The notes beneath the pieces are model-generated. The model had not been told where the DNA came from. It was given only the letters and a program-made list of their open reading frames with translations, and did no database searches. Of a stretch of 64,000 nt of DNA, positions 16,180-24,503 are shown piece after piece. Position numbers and translations under genes: made by a program. Numbering within the stretch: the first letter of the stretch is position 1; each line of letters begins with the position of its first letter. Source of the DNA: Oceanispirochaeta sp. M1 (GTDB taxonomy: Bacteria > Spirochaetota > Spirochaetia > DSM-2461); NCBI RefSeq assembly GCF_003346715.1, contig NZ_QQPQ01000015.1:1-64000 (forward strand). The letters run 5' to 3'.

Positions 16180-17217
16180 ATGTCAGATAAGAGAATAGGT
16201 TTTTTTGCTCGTTACCTCTCCCTGTGGGTGGCTATCTGTATAGGATTGGGCGTTGCTATTGGAGTGATTTTTCCTCAGGTACCCGATCTCTTAGGGAAAA
16301 TGGAATATGCCAATGTATCCATACCTGTTGCTGTTTTGATCTGGCTGATGATCTACCCCATGATGCTTAAGGTTGATTTTAAAAGCATTATCAATGCAGG
16401 CAGAAAGCCAAAGGGACTTGTTATAACTCTTGTGATCAACTGGCTGGTAAAGCCTTTTACTATGTATCTTATTGCAGCATTTTTTCTGAAAATTGTTTTT
16501 AAAGCATTTATACCAGACCTTCTTGCAAGCGAATATCTTGCAGGTGCGATTCTTCTTGGTGCAGCTCCCTGTACAGCAATGGTCTTTGTGTGGAGTTATC
16601 TTTCTGATGGAGATCCCGGTTACACTGTGGTTCAGGTTGCAGTAAATGACTTGATAATCCTGGTGGCCTTTGCCCCCATAGTCGCCTTTCTACTGGGTGT
16701 AAGCAATGTTCATGTTCCCATGGATACACTCTTCCTCTCTGTAGTTTTATTTGTGGTCATTCCTCTGACTGCTGGTGTTATCACACGTACATTGCTTTTA
16801 AAAAACCATGGAAAGGACTGGTTTGAGAATGTGTTCTGTAAGAAGTTTGAAGGAATAACAGAGGCCGGTCTTCTGCTCACTCTGGTTATTATATTCTCAT
16901 TTCAGGGAGAGACTATTCTGAAGAATCCACTGGCGATTGTGCTGATTGCAGTACCTTTGATCATACAGACCTACTTCATATTCTTCCTTGGATTTGGCTG
17001 GTCAAGACTTTGGAAGGTACCTTATGCTGTTGCGGCACCTTCCGGAATGATCGGTGCCTCAAACTTTTTTGAACTTGCTGTTGCAGTGTCTGTCAGCCTC
17101 TTTGGACTCTCCTCAGGGGCAACACTGGCTACTGTTGTGGGTGTTCTTGTAGAAGTACCTGTAATGCTGAGTCTTGTAAAAATTGCCAAGGCTTCACGAA
17201 GCCGCTTTCCTGCATAA
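16180..17217 (+). CDS. arsB: ACR3-family arsenite efflux transporter
   Basis: A 345-residue inner-membrane protein with about ten hydrophobic segments. The family-defining cysteine motif GAAPCTAMVFVWSYL is at about 124-138, preceded by the N-terminal segment FARYLSLWVAICIGLGVAIG; the conserved late motif GMIGASNFFELAVA is near 288-301. ACR3 proteins expel arsenite using the proton gradient. No ArsR repressor, ArsC reductase or other ars gene is next to it, so it is a stand-alone pump whose regulation cannot be read here. The upstream 240 bases hold the GC-rich repeat copy 3. The symbol arsB follows common practice for ACR3 genes; the protein is not of the ArsB family proper. Confidence 0.92.
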   Translation: MSDKRIGFFARYLSLWVAICIGLGVAIGVIFPQVPDLLGKMEYANVSIPVAVLIWLMIYPMMLKVDFKSIINAGRKPKGLVITLVINWLVKPFTMYLIAAFFLKIVFKAFIPDLLASEYLAGAILLGAAPCTAMVFVWSYLSDGDPGYTVVQVAVNDLIILVAFAPIVAFLLGVSNVHVPMDTLFLSVVLFVVIPLTAGVITRTLLLKNHGKDWFENVFCKKFEGITEAGLLLTLVIIFSFQGETILKNPLAIVLIAVPLIIQTYFIFFLGFGWSRLWKVPYAVAAPSGMIGASNFFELAVAVSVSLFGLSSGATLATVVGVLVEVPVMLSLVKIAKASRSRFPA

Positions 17218-17295
17218 TTTTCTTGTATTTTTTGTTATTCCGGTTTTATAGTTGTATTGAGATTATTTATAGCCGGGAAATATAAGGGAAGAGAA

Positions 17296-17988
17296 ATGAA
17301 ACTGATCCAGAGAACAGAAAGACTCTATGAGCTTAAAATGGGTTATGTGAAGGCCTTTCTTGTTGAAGGGGAAGACCAACTTGTTCTGATAGACACAGGT
17401 ACTGCCGGCAAGGGCAAAGAGATTCTCGAAGCCTTAGATCTTGCCGGGCTGGACAGTAAAAGACTCAAACATATAATTATCAGTCATCTTCATAAAGACC
17501 ATACGGGAAGCCTGGCGGAACTTAAAAAACTGACAGGCGCCACTATATATGCCCATGAGGCAGAAGCTTCTGATATGGAAGAGGGCATTGTCATAAGAGC
17601 CTACACTCCCAGCCCTGAATTTCCTGCCAATATTCTGGTACCCCTCCTTGCGGGCAAGGGAAAGGATGAAAGACAGACAGGATGCAAGGTTGATGTAAGG
17701 CTCAAGGGAGATGAATTCCTTGAGATAGGTGGTGGTATTCAGATTGTTGCCACCCCGGGTCATACAAAAGGTCATATCTGCTGCCTGTTAGCTGAAGAAA
17801 AAATACTTCTGGCCGGTGATGTGGGCAGTGGTGGAAAAAAACCTGGCTACCCTCTTCTTTTTGAAGACATGGAAACCGGAAAAGAATCACTGAGAGCTCT
17901 AGGTAAAATGGAATTTAATACCGCTTATTTCTGTCACGGGAGAACGATTGAAAACGAGGCCTCCCGTAAATTCAGGGAACGATTCTAA
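17296..17988 (+). CDS. Metallo-beta-lactamase-fold hydrolase
   Basis: A 230-residue predicted metal hydrolase. The metal-binding motif HLHKDHTG is at about 61-68, the second histidine is in TPGHTKGH (about 154-161), the bridging Asp is in LAGDVGSGG (about 175-183) and the last His is in CHGRT near 215. The set is complete for a binuclear site. Start chosen at ATG 17296 behind GGGAAGAG; an in-frame TTG at 17257 would add 13 residues. The family covers glyoxalase II-like thioesterases, lactonases and others, so the substrate is unknown. It sits 78 bases after the arsenite pump on the same strand and may be cotranscribed. Confidence 0.85.
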   Translation: MKLIQRTERLYELKMGYVKAFLVEGEDQLVLIDTGTAGKGKEILEALDLAGLDSKRLKHIIISHLHKDHTGSLAELKKLTGATIYAHEAEASDMEEGIVIRAYTPSPEFPANILVPLLAGKGKDERQTGCKVDVRLKGDEFLEIGGGIQIVATPGHTKGHICCLLAEEKILLAGDVGSGGKKPGYPLLFEDMETGKESLRALGKMEFNTAYFCHGRTIENEASRKFRERF

Positions 17989-17991
17989 GAA

Positions 17992-18213
17992 TCAGCCGTT
18001 TTCGGCGATTGCAAGATAGGCTCTCTGCTTTTCATGGGGATAGAGGTTTGGAGGCATAAATTCTTTTCCAATGGAAGTTGCAATCATATACCTGGAGCAG
18101 TTTAAATTATTATTCTTACAGTACTTTTCTTTCATCTCATCTACTTCATCAGATTTGCCGCTTAATTCATCGTTGAAAAAAGGACATTTGATGATAAATT
18201 CACATTCAGCCAT
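17992..18213 (-). CDS. Small cysteine-containing protein of unknown function
   Basis: A 73-residue soluble protein with four cysteines arranged as C-x5-C-P-F-F-N-D (Cys4, Cys10) and Y-C-x6-C-S-R-Y (Cys32, Cys39). Similar short proteins with a CPFF...YC...CARY pattern occur in several anaerobic bacteria and could bind a metal or iron-sulphur cluster, but no function is known to me. It is convergent with the MBL hydrolase, three bases between the stops. AAGGTG lies upstream of its ATG at a rather long distance. Confidence 0.65.
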   Translation of the reverse strand: MAECEFIIKCPFFNDELSGKSDEVDEMKEKYCKNNNLNCSRYMIATSIGKEFMPPNLYPHEKQRAYLAIAENG

Positions 18214-18392
18214 AGAAAAAACACCTTGTTAATTAGATTTATTAAATATCTGTACCCATTTTCAATAGTAGAGGGCCTTTTGGTCAAGTATTTTTTATTG
18301 ATTGCTGTATTTTTAACATTTATCGGCTGCATAGGAAATATGAAACATAATCTATTAGACTTATTTATGGATGATTAGATAAGGAGGCTCTT

Positions 18393-18797
18393 ATGAAAAG
18401 CCGTTCTATGAGTATTCTTCTCCGCCTCGAAGAACTGGGTTTCTTCCTGATAACAATTTATCTTTTTACCCTCCTTCCCTATCCCTGGTGGGTATATCCC
18501 CTGCTCCTTTTTATTCCGGACATCAGTATCCTTGGTTATATGATTAATTCTGTTACAGGAGCTTATCTCTATAATTTCATCCATCACAGAGGCATTGCTC
18601 TGATACTCTATGTCTGTGGTGTTCTGATGGCCAGACCAATGATTGCCGTAGTGGGGCTGATGCTTTTCGCCCACTCATCTCTGGACAGAGTCTTCGGCTA
18701 CGGTCTGAAACATAAAGAGGGATTTAATCAGACTCATCTGGGTGAAATAGGATCAAAAGAAAAAAATAGTCAAAGGAAAAATAGGCCCAAAGGATAA
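18393..18797 (+). CDS. DUF4260-family membrane protein
   Basis: A 134-residue protein with hydrophobic segments at about 15-31, 33-52, 63-80 and a further pair at 70-90. Motifs typical of DUF4260 are visible: RLEELGFFL at the start, PDISILGYMI in the middle and HSSLDRVFGYGLK with downstream GF..THLG near the end. The family is a widespread small integral membrane family without assigned function. AAGGAGG precedes the ATG. The C-terminal tail after residue 112 is basic and A+T-rich and not part of the family core. The next gene starts nine bases later, so the two are probably cotranscribed. Confidence 0.85.
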   Translation: MKSRSMSILLRLEELGFFLITIYLFTLLPYPWWVYPLLLFIPDISILGYMINSVTGAYLYNFIHHRGIALILYVCGVLMARPMIAVVGLMLFAHSSLDRVFGYGLKHKEGFNQTHLGEIGSKEKNSQRKNRPKG

Positions 18798-18806
18798 ATA
18801 GAGAAG

Positions 18807-20090
18807 GTGAGTAATACAATAAGAAAAGGCCTCCTTAAAATGGAAAAGACTGTTCTCCATCTACCCCGGGCTGAGCGGATAAATCTTATAGGCGATCCAG
18901 GTTGTGACGGCCTGGGAGCGGGAATCATGACAGTTTTTGCAAAAGCCCTCAGTTCCACAGAGGCTGACCACAGCATAATAATCGGCGATATGGTCCCCTT
19001 CGGTTCAAAGAAAATCTATCAGAATGTGTGTGACTTCACTCAGTCTATGGCGGAACATCCTGTAACTTGTCTCAAAGGAAATCATGATACAGAATATTAT
19101 GATGAGTTTTTCGGTTCTCCAAACTATGCTCTTGCATCTGAGGATCTGCTGATCATAGTTCTGGATAATGCAGCAAGGGTCTTCACTCCGGAAGCCCTCG
19201 ATTTCTGCAAAAAAGTGCTCCATAAGGAAGATGCTGAAAATATAATATTCGCCTTCCACTATCCGCCGCCCAATCCTGTGGCGGGAAACAGTATCAATCC
19301 GTCTGAGTGGGAAGATTTCAGAGCCATTTACGGTGTATATATGGATAAGATCCTGTACTTTGTCAGCGGCCATGTCCACTCCATGGTGGAGACTGAAATT
19401 GACGGGATTCCCGTACTGATCACCGGTGGTGCGGGGGCCCGGATAGAACAGATGAATCCTGAATATGACGAGAGTTATATAAGACACCATATTTTCCAGA
19501 TATTCAGGGAAGATGGGGGAAAGTTCACACATCGCATTATCTATCTTGACGATATTCCTTACACCAGAGAGCTGAAAGACAGGAAACTCCTTGAGATGCT
19601 GGAAACAGCTTATCATAACGAAATTGAGGCTCACTTTAAATATAAGATGATGGGGGTAAATGCAAAGGAACAGGGCTGGGAGGGACTTGCCCTGCTTTTC
19701 AAGGCCCTTTCTGATTCTGAATTTCATCATGCAATGAACCATTTTGAGGTTCTTGGAAAGGGAAAAACAATTCTTGAGAATCTGAAAAAGAGCATTGACG
19801 GTGAAAATTATGAAATCAATGAGATGTATAAAAGTTATATGGAATATGCCGAAGCACAGGGTCACAGCCTTGCCCGCTACACCTTTCAGGATGCACGGGA
19901 TGCGGAAAAGGTGCACAGCAGCCTTCTCAGTAAGGCTTTAGAAGCGGTAGAAGAGGAGAAGGACATAACCCTCTCGTCCTACTATACCTGTACTTCCTGC
20001 GGTTATACATTTGAAACAGAAAACAAACCTGTCCGCTGCCCCGTATGCGGAGCACCGGATGATAAGATAGAGCCTGTCCTGCCTCTCTAA
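18807..20090 (+). CDS. Metallophosphoesterase fused to rubrerythrin (ferritin-like plus rubredoxin knuckle)
   Basis: A 427-residue fusion. Residues about 20-235 read as a calcineurin-like phosphoesterase: GDMVPFG near 59-65, KGNHDTEYYD at about 89-98, a histidine in AFHYPPP near 150 and SGHVHSM at about 187-193. Residues about 262-385 form a ferritin-like four-helix domain with two E-x-x-H iron motifs (SEFHH in the first half, AEKVH in the second). The C-terminus ends in a rubredoxin-type knuckle, CTSCGY and CPVCGAP. Rubrerythrins reduce hydrogen peroxide in anaerobes. The natural partner of the phosphoesterase half is unknown. The GTG start at 18807 is uncertain; ATG 18840 would remove 11 residues. 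The stop overlaps that of the convergent DUF1638 gene by four bases. Confidence 0.88.
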   Translation: MSNTIRKGLLKMEKTVLHLPRAERINLIGDPGCDGLGAGIMTVFAKALSSTEADHSIIIGDMVPFGSKKIYQNVCDFTQSMAEHPVTCLKGNHDTEYYDEFFGSPNYALASEDLLIIVLDNAARVFTPEALDFCKKVLHKEDAENIIFAFHYPPPNPVAGNSINPSEWEDFRAIYGVYMDKILYFVSGHVHSMVETEIDGIPVLITGGAGARIEQMNPEYDESYIRHHIFQIFREDGGKFTHRIIYLDDIPYTRELKDRKLLEMLETAYHNEIEAHFKYKMMGVNAKEQGWEGLALLFKALSDSEFHHAMNHFEVLGKGKTILENLKKSIDGENYEINEMYKSYMEYAEAQGHSLARYTFQDARDAEKVHSSLLSKALEAVEEEKDITLSSYYTCTSCGYTFETENKPVRCPVCGAPDDKIEPVLPL

Positions 20091-22867
20091 ATCAGGTCGG
20101 GAGCACCTTTCAGGGAAGATCTGTAAATCCTTTCCAGAAAAAGAATATCTCCCCCTGCGGATTCTGCGGTCTTATCTTCGATTCTGATACTGACAGTCTC
20201 TTCCGAACTTCCGGCACGTCTCGCCTTGTCTCTTGTTTTATCAACAAGAGCCTTAAGACAGAGTTTTTCCGCCTCTTCCAGGGTCTCGAGGTCTTCAATT
20301 CCCCCCATTCCGAGAATACGGAAAAAGCCTTCGACCGTCGGAGTAATTTCCGCTGAGCTCTCCACTGAAACCTTGCTGGTTATGGCTCCCAGGGCATTTG
20401 CCACATCTCCGTTCTCGGGAATCAGCACATCTCCCCCCAGAAGCTGGATTGCATCCTCAAGGAATAGAAAAGCCGGAGCACCAAGACCGATAACAGGAGT
20501 TTTCAGTGATGGTGTAAGGGTAAGACGCTCATTCCCTCTGTCCATGACAGGTGCATAGACTTCGGGTGTTTCTGAGGCTTCGGGAAATATTCTCTGCAGA
20601 ACTGACTGAGCCAGTTTACGGCTGATTTTTTTCATAAGATCATCCATAACCCTGTAGGAACTCTCATTCTGCAGCTTGAGATACAAGTCGAAGTACTCCT
20701 GAATACCCTTTACAGGCCACAGCGAGAGTTTCCCCTGCATATGGTAGAGATCCGTGGGAGTGAGTCCTGCTTTCTGAATACAATAGGATTTTTCAAGGCG
20801 CTCGATCTTTAACAGCTTCCAGACACCATGGCAAAGCTCCGTACTGAGTTCTGAGATAAAACATGGCCCCTGCTCCAGCATTTTAAGGATCTTTTCCTCC
20901 TGCCCTGTCAGTTCGAACTCAGGCTCTTTACCTGTTTTATATAACCATAACAGGGGAATTGATGATTCACTGGAAATATCTGTTTCAGCTTCTTTTTTCA
21001 TGGCAGTACTCAGATCGTACTGTGAATTGAGCCAGCAGAAAGGTGTAATTCTACCGGGTCCGATACTCCAGACTTGCCGGTCAAATACTATGGCGCTGTC
21101 TCCCCCCAGGCCCGTAGTGAGCATATCAACCGCTTTGACGTGAGTCCGCCAGGAACCGATGGAGGCACCGTTCTCACAGACAGAGACCTCACCTTTTTCA
21201 AGATAGCCGATATCCGATGTAGTTCCTCCCACATCAATAACCAGAGCCTCATCAAGACCTGTCAGGAATCGGGCACCCGCCATACTCGCAGCAGGACCTG
21301 ACAGTGCAGTCTGTACGGGGAACTCAGAGGCAAAGGCACCTGTCATTACAGATCCATCCCCCTTCACAACCAGCTGGGGAGCATCCACTTCAACTTCCCT
21401 GAGGGCCGTTTTCATCTCTGATAAGAACTCTTCCATAATGGGAATAACACCGGCATTGAGCACTGCCGTATGGGCACGGACATAAAAGTTCAGTGTTCCA
21501 GACAGTTCATGACCGCAGCAGACATCAAGACCTGTCTGATCACGGAGGATTTCCTTTACTTTAAGTTCAAGCTCCGGATTGACTGAAGCTCCGTAGCCGG
21601 AGACAGCAAAGGCTCTCACACCATCCTGCTGTACCATTTTGGAGGCTGCTTCTTTAATCTCCTCAGAACAAATATCTTCGGCCATCAAACCTTCAATGGT
21701 CATACGTCCTTTGATAATGCAGTGAGGGGAATGACTGATATTATCGGGAGTCATTGTAGCCATGGGCATCAGAAAAAGGCCTACAGGATAGAGATTTGAT
21801 TCCACAATTGCATTGGTGACAAGTGTAGTGGAAAGTGATACGAGATCCACAGTCTTAAGCACATCCGGGGGGAGCTGTCTGACGGCTGCCATAATTCCCT
21901 CAGAGTATTTCCACTTTGTAGTAAGGGACTTGGCTCTGCTGATAATCTTCTGTTCTTTGAAATCAAAAAGTACGGCATCCGTATAGGTTCCGCCGGCATC
22001 AATACCAAGGCCCATGGAGGCGGTACTGACCGGCTGATGCTCTTCTTCAGTTTTATCAGATGTGAATACAAGATTCCGTATCCCGCCGTTACTCTCTTCT
22101 TCCAGAGTCGATGCAAAATTAACCAGCCCTGTGGCTGAGTCAAATGTAATCTCTCTGCCGGGAGGTACTACAAGAATCTCATCACTGGAAAGATCAGTAT
22201 TCCTCAGTGTGGAAAAACACTGATAGATTAAACTCTGAGAGCCCTCCAGACGGGTATACTCCCATCCGTTGTCCTCTGCCATTTTTTTAGCATAATCGGC
22301 ATATTTACCCTTGGAACCGCTGCCTGTATCAATATAGACAGCCCGTGAATAATTATTCTTCCAGGCATCAAAAAATTCAGTTACCGCTTTTGAATTATCC
22401 TCACCGAAACGCTCTGAAAGAATGTCTTTATCCAGAGTGTCTGCGTAGGCCGGGGGCATGGCTCCCTGTTTCTGTTCTTTGAGTCTTTTCCCCCGGGGCT
22501 GTACCTGTTCTTCATACCAGCCCGCAGAGATATAGTAGGTTCCCGGTTTATGGGAGAACTGTTTTCTGTATTCTTTAGTTCCTCCCAGAAACAGACTGAT
22601 ACAGTCATGTACTCTGGGAACGACGATTGTCTGATTTATAGAATGAAGCCCGACAATTCCCTTACCGCAGACTCCATAAAGAAGTACGATTCGTTCATAG
22701 CTGTCGGGTACCTTATCAATGGCACTCTGCAGTTCCCGTCTCAGAAGATCAGGTTCTGCATGAAGTCCACCTTCAAGATATTCAACTTCGGGAGTTTCGG
22801 GTAATGCGGGTAGGATCTCCTGAAGATCCTTTCTGAATACACCGCAGGCAATACAATAAGTTTTCAC
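20087..22867 (-). CDS. DUF1638 domain fused to hydantoinase/oxoprolinase-type (HyuA) ATPase
   Basis: A 926-residue two-part protein. The first 235 residues match DUF1638: YCIACGVFRKDLQ at the start, LLYGVCGKGIVGL (about 62-74) and PRVHDCISLFLGG (about 84-96), with three conserved cysteines that may hold a metal or cofactor. From about 285 on it is an ASKHA-fold hydantoinase A domain, with GLGIDAGGTYTDAVLFD and, later, VIDVGGTTSDIGYL as phosphate-binding loops. I take GTG 22867 as the start because AAGGGG is seven bases upstream; TTG 22885 is an alternative. HyuA-type proteins couple ATP hydrolysis to ring opening or to reductive activation of corrinoid proteins, and DUF1638 genes are known near corrinoid methyltransferases, but no such gene is in this window. 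Confidence 0.82.
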   Translation of the reverse strand: MKTYCIACGVFRKDLQEILPALPETPEVEYLEGGLHAEPDLLRRELQSAIDKVPDSYERIVLLYGVCGKGIVGLHSINQTIVVPRVHDCISLFLGGTKEYRKQFSHKPGTYYISAGWYEEQVQPRGKRLKEQKQGAMPPAYADTLDKDILSERFGEDNSKAVTEFFDAWKNNYSRAVYIDTGSGSKGKYADYAKKMAEDNGWEYTRLEGSQSLIYQCFSTLRNTDLSSDEILVVPPGREITFDSATGLVNFASTLEEESNGGIRNLVFTSDKTEEEHQPVSTASMGLGIDAGGTYTDAVLFDFKEQKIISRAKSLTTKWKYSEGIMAAVRQLPPDVLKTVDLVSLSTTLVTNAIVESNLYPVGLFLMPMATMTPDNISHSPHCIIKGRMTIEGLMAEDICSEEIKEAASKMVQQDGVRAFAVSGYGASVNPELELKVKEILRDQTGLDVCCGHELSGTLNFYVRAHTAVLNAGVIPIMEEFLSEMKTALREVEVDAPQLVVKGDGSVMTGAFASEFPVQTALSGPAASMAGARFLTGLDEALVIDVGGTTSDIGYLEKGEVSVCENGASIGSWRTHVKAVDMLTTGLGGDSAIVFDRQVWSIGPGRITPFCWLNSQYDLSTAMKKEAETDISSESSIPLLWLYKTGKEPEFELTGQEEKILKMLEQGPCFISELSTELCHGVWKLLKIERLEKSYCIQKAGLTPTDLYHMQGKLSLWPVKGIQEYFDLYLKLQNESSYRVMDDLMKKISRKLAQSVLQRIFPEASETPEVYAPVMDRGNERLTLTPSLKTPVIGLGAPAFLFLEDAIQLLGGDVLIPENGDVANALGAITSKVSVESSAEITPTVEGFFRILGMGGIEDLETLEEAEKLCLKALVDKTRDKARRAGSSEETVSIRIEDKTAESAGGDILFLERIYRSSLKGAPDLI

Positions 22868-22946
22868 ATTTATCCCCTTAAACAATCCTGGAAATTATAT
22901 CATCTCCAGGAGGGTAAACATTGGTAATAATTATCGACTTTTTGTA

Positions 22947-24260
22947 TTATCTTGAGAAACTTGATTTTCCTTTCTTTCTGGGAGAATTACCACCAGGGCT
23001 ATTCCGACTGTATCCGGCATTGGCAGATCTGCTGCCGCCTCCACTGTTCCGGCTTTGACCACCATTTCCTGGTCTGGCCACACCCTGTCTGCGGGCTGTG
23101 GGGCCTCCATTATTCAAAACAGGGGTCAGTTCTTCAGGCACAAAAGAGTCCGAGTGCTTTAAGGGAATGCTCTTGTTTAGAAGGCGTTCAATTTTCTGCA
23201 GATCCTGCTTTTCATCTGATGAGGCAAAAGAGATCGCCGTCCCTGACTGTCCGGCTCGTCCTGTCCGTCCAATACGGTGAACATAGTCTTCCGCATTACG
23301 AGGCAGGTCAAAATTGACTACATGAGTCAATCCCTCCAGATGTATACCTCTGGCTGCCACATCAGTTGCAATCAAAGCCTGAAGATCACCTTTTTTAAAG
23401 TTATCCAGAGCCTTCAGACGGGCATTCTGACTCTTGTCACCATGGATGGCGGCAGTAGTGATGCCCTCTTTGGCCAGCTGTTTGCTAAGACGGTTGGCAC
23501 CATGCTTTGTTCTGACAAAGACAAGAACCTGATACCAGGATTCCTCTTTGATCAGATGAGAAAGGAGAAAACGTTTCTGTCTTTTATCAATTTTATAGAG
23601 ATACTGTACAACCATTTCGGCTGCTGTATTTCTCCTGGTCACCTCAACGGAGACTGGATCTCTTAGAATCCCTTCAGAGAGCTTCTTCATATCCTTACCG
23701 TAGGTAGCGGAAAACATAAGATTCTGTCTCTTAGGAGGCATCTGTTTGAGTATGCGTTTAATATCATGAATAAAACCCATATCCAGCATTCTGTCCGCTT
23801 CATCGAGAACCAGAGTTTCAACATCTTTAAGATGAAATGTTCTCTGATCCAGATGATCCAGAAGACGACCGGGGGTGGCAACCAGAATATCTACACCCTT
23901 TCGGACTGCTGAGATCTGGGAACCTATCTTTACTCCGCCGTAAACTGTAACAGTCTTAAGGGAAAGGTATTTTCCGTAGCTTCTGAAACTTTCACCGACC
24001 TGTTCGGCCAGTTCTCTGGTGGGAGTAAGAACCAGAACTCTGGGATTACGTCCTTTGCTTTCTGATTCGCTGAGTCTTTCTAATAGAGGAAGGGCAAAAG
24101 CAGCTGTTTTACCGGTACCTGTCTGGGCACCGCCTATAACATCTCTGTTATCTAGAATAGCTGGGATTGATTTTGCCTGAATATCTGTGGTTTCTGTATA
24201 ACCACGATCGTGAACGGCTTTTAGGATTTCATCCTTAAGCCCGAGTTGTGTAAATGTCAT
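22947..24260 (-). CDS. DEAD-box RNA helicase, RhlE type (second paralogue)
   Basis: A 437-residue helicase closely related to the one at 13017-14465. Walker A AQTGTGKT, PTRELAEQVGESFRSYGKYL, TPGRLLDHLDQR, VLDEADRMLDMGF, FSATYG and HRIGRTGRAGQSGTAISF are all present. The C-terminal 60 residues are Gly, Asn, Ser and Arg rich but, unlike the first paralogue, not built from a perfect DNA repeat. I place the start at ATG 24260, directly after AGGAGATATA; the open frame to 24437 upstream adds 59 residues of non-conserved, hydrophobic sequence. Two RhlE-type genes in one region suggest an old duplication with divergence of the tails. Confidence 0.94.
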   Translation of the reverse strand: MTFTQLGLKDEILKAVHDRGYTETTDIQAKSIPAILDNRDVIGGAQTGTGKTAAFALPLLERLSESESKGRNPRVLVLTPTRELAEQVGESFRSYGKYLSLKTVTVYGGVKIGSQISAVRKGVDILVATPGRLLDHLDQRTFHLKDVETLVLDEADRMLDMGFIHDIKRILKQMPPKRQNLMFSATYGKDMKKLSEGILRDPVSVEVTRRNTAAEMVVQYLYKIDKRQKRFLLSHLIKEESWYQVLVFVRTKHGANRLSKQLAKEGITTAAIHGDKSQNARLKALDNFKKGDLQALIATDVAARGIHLEGLTHVVNFDLPRNAEDYVHRIGRTGRAGQSGTAISFASSDEKQDLQKIERLLNKSIPLKHSDSFVPEELTPVLNNGGPTARRQGVARPGNGGQSRNSGGGSRSANAGYSRNSPGGNSPRKKGKSSFSR

Positions 24261-24503
24261 TATATCTCCTGAACAAGCCCGCATTTTCATGCTCCAGTCC
24301 AGGCATTGTAAGTTGTAATTGCTGATCCGACCGGATGTTATCAGTGATGAGGGGCTGACAATAACATCTGTCTGGATAAATGTATAGAGTAGATCGCATA
24401 AAATGGCCGAAACTATTGTAATGAGACTCAGGGACATGATTTATTATCAGAAGGATGTATATTGAAGACAGTTAAAAATGGTTTAAAAGGAAAGGATAGA
24501 GTT

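Noticed and set aside
24261-24437. 59-residue extension of the second RhlE-type helicase
   Set aside because: The extension is not conserved, and ATG 24260 has a consensus AGGAG leader almost identical to that of the first helicase.
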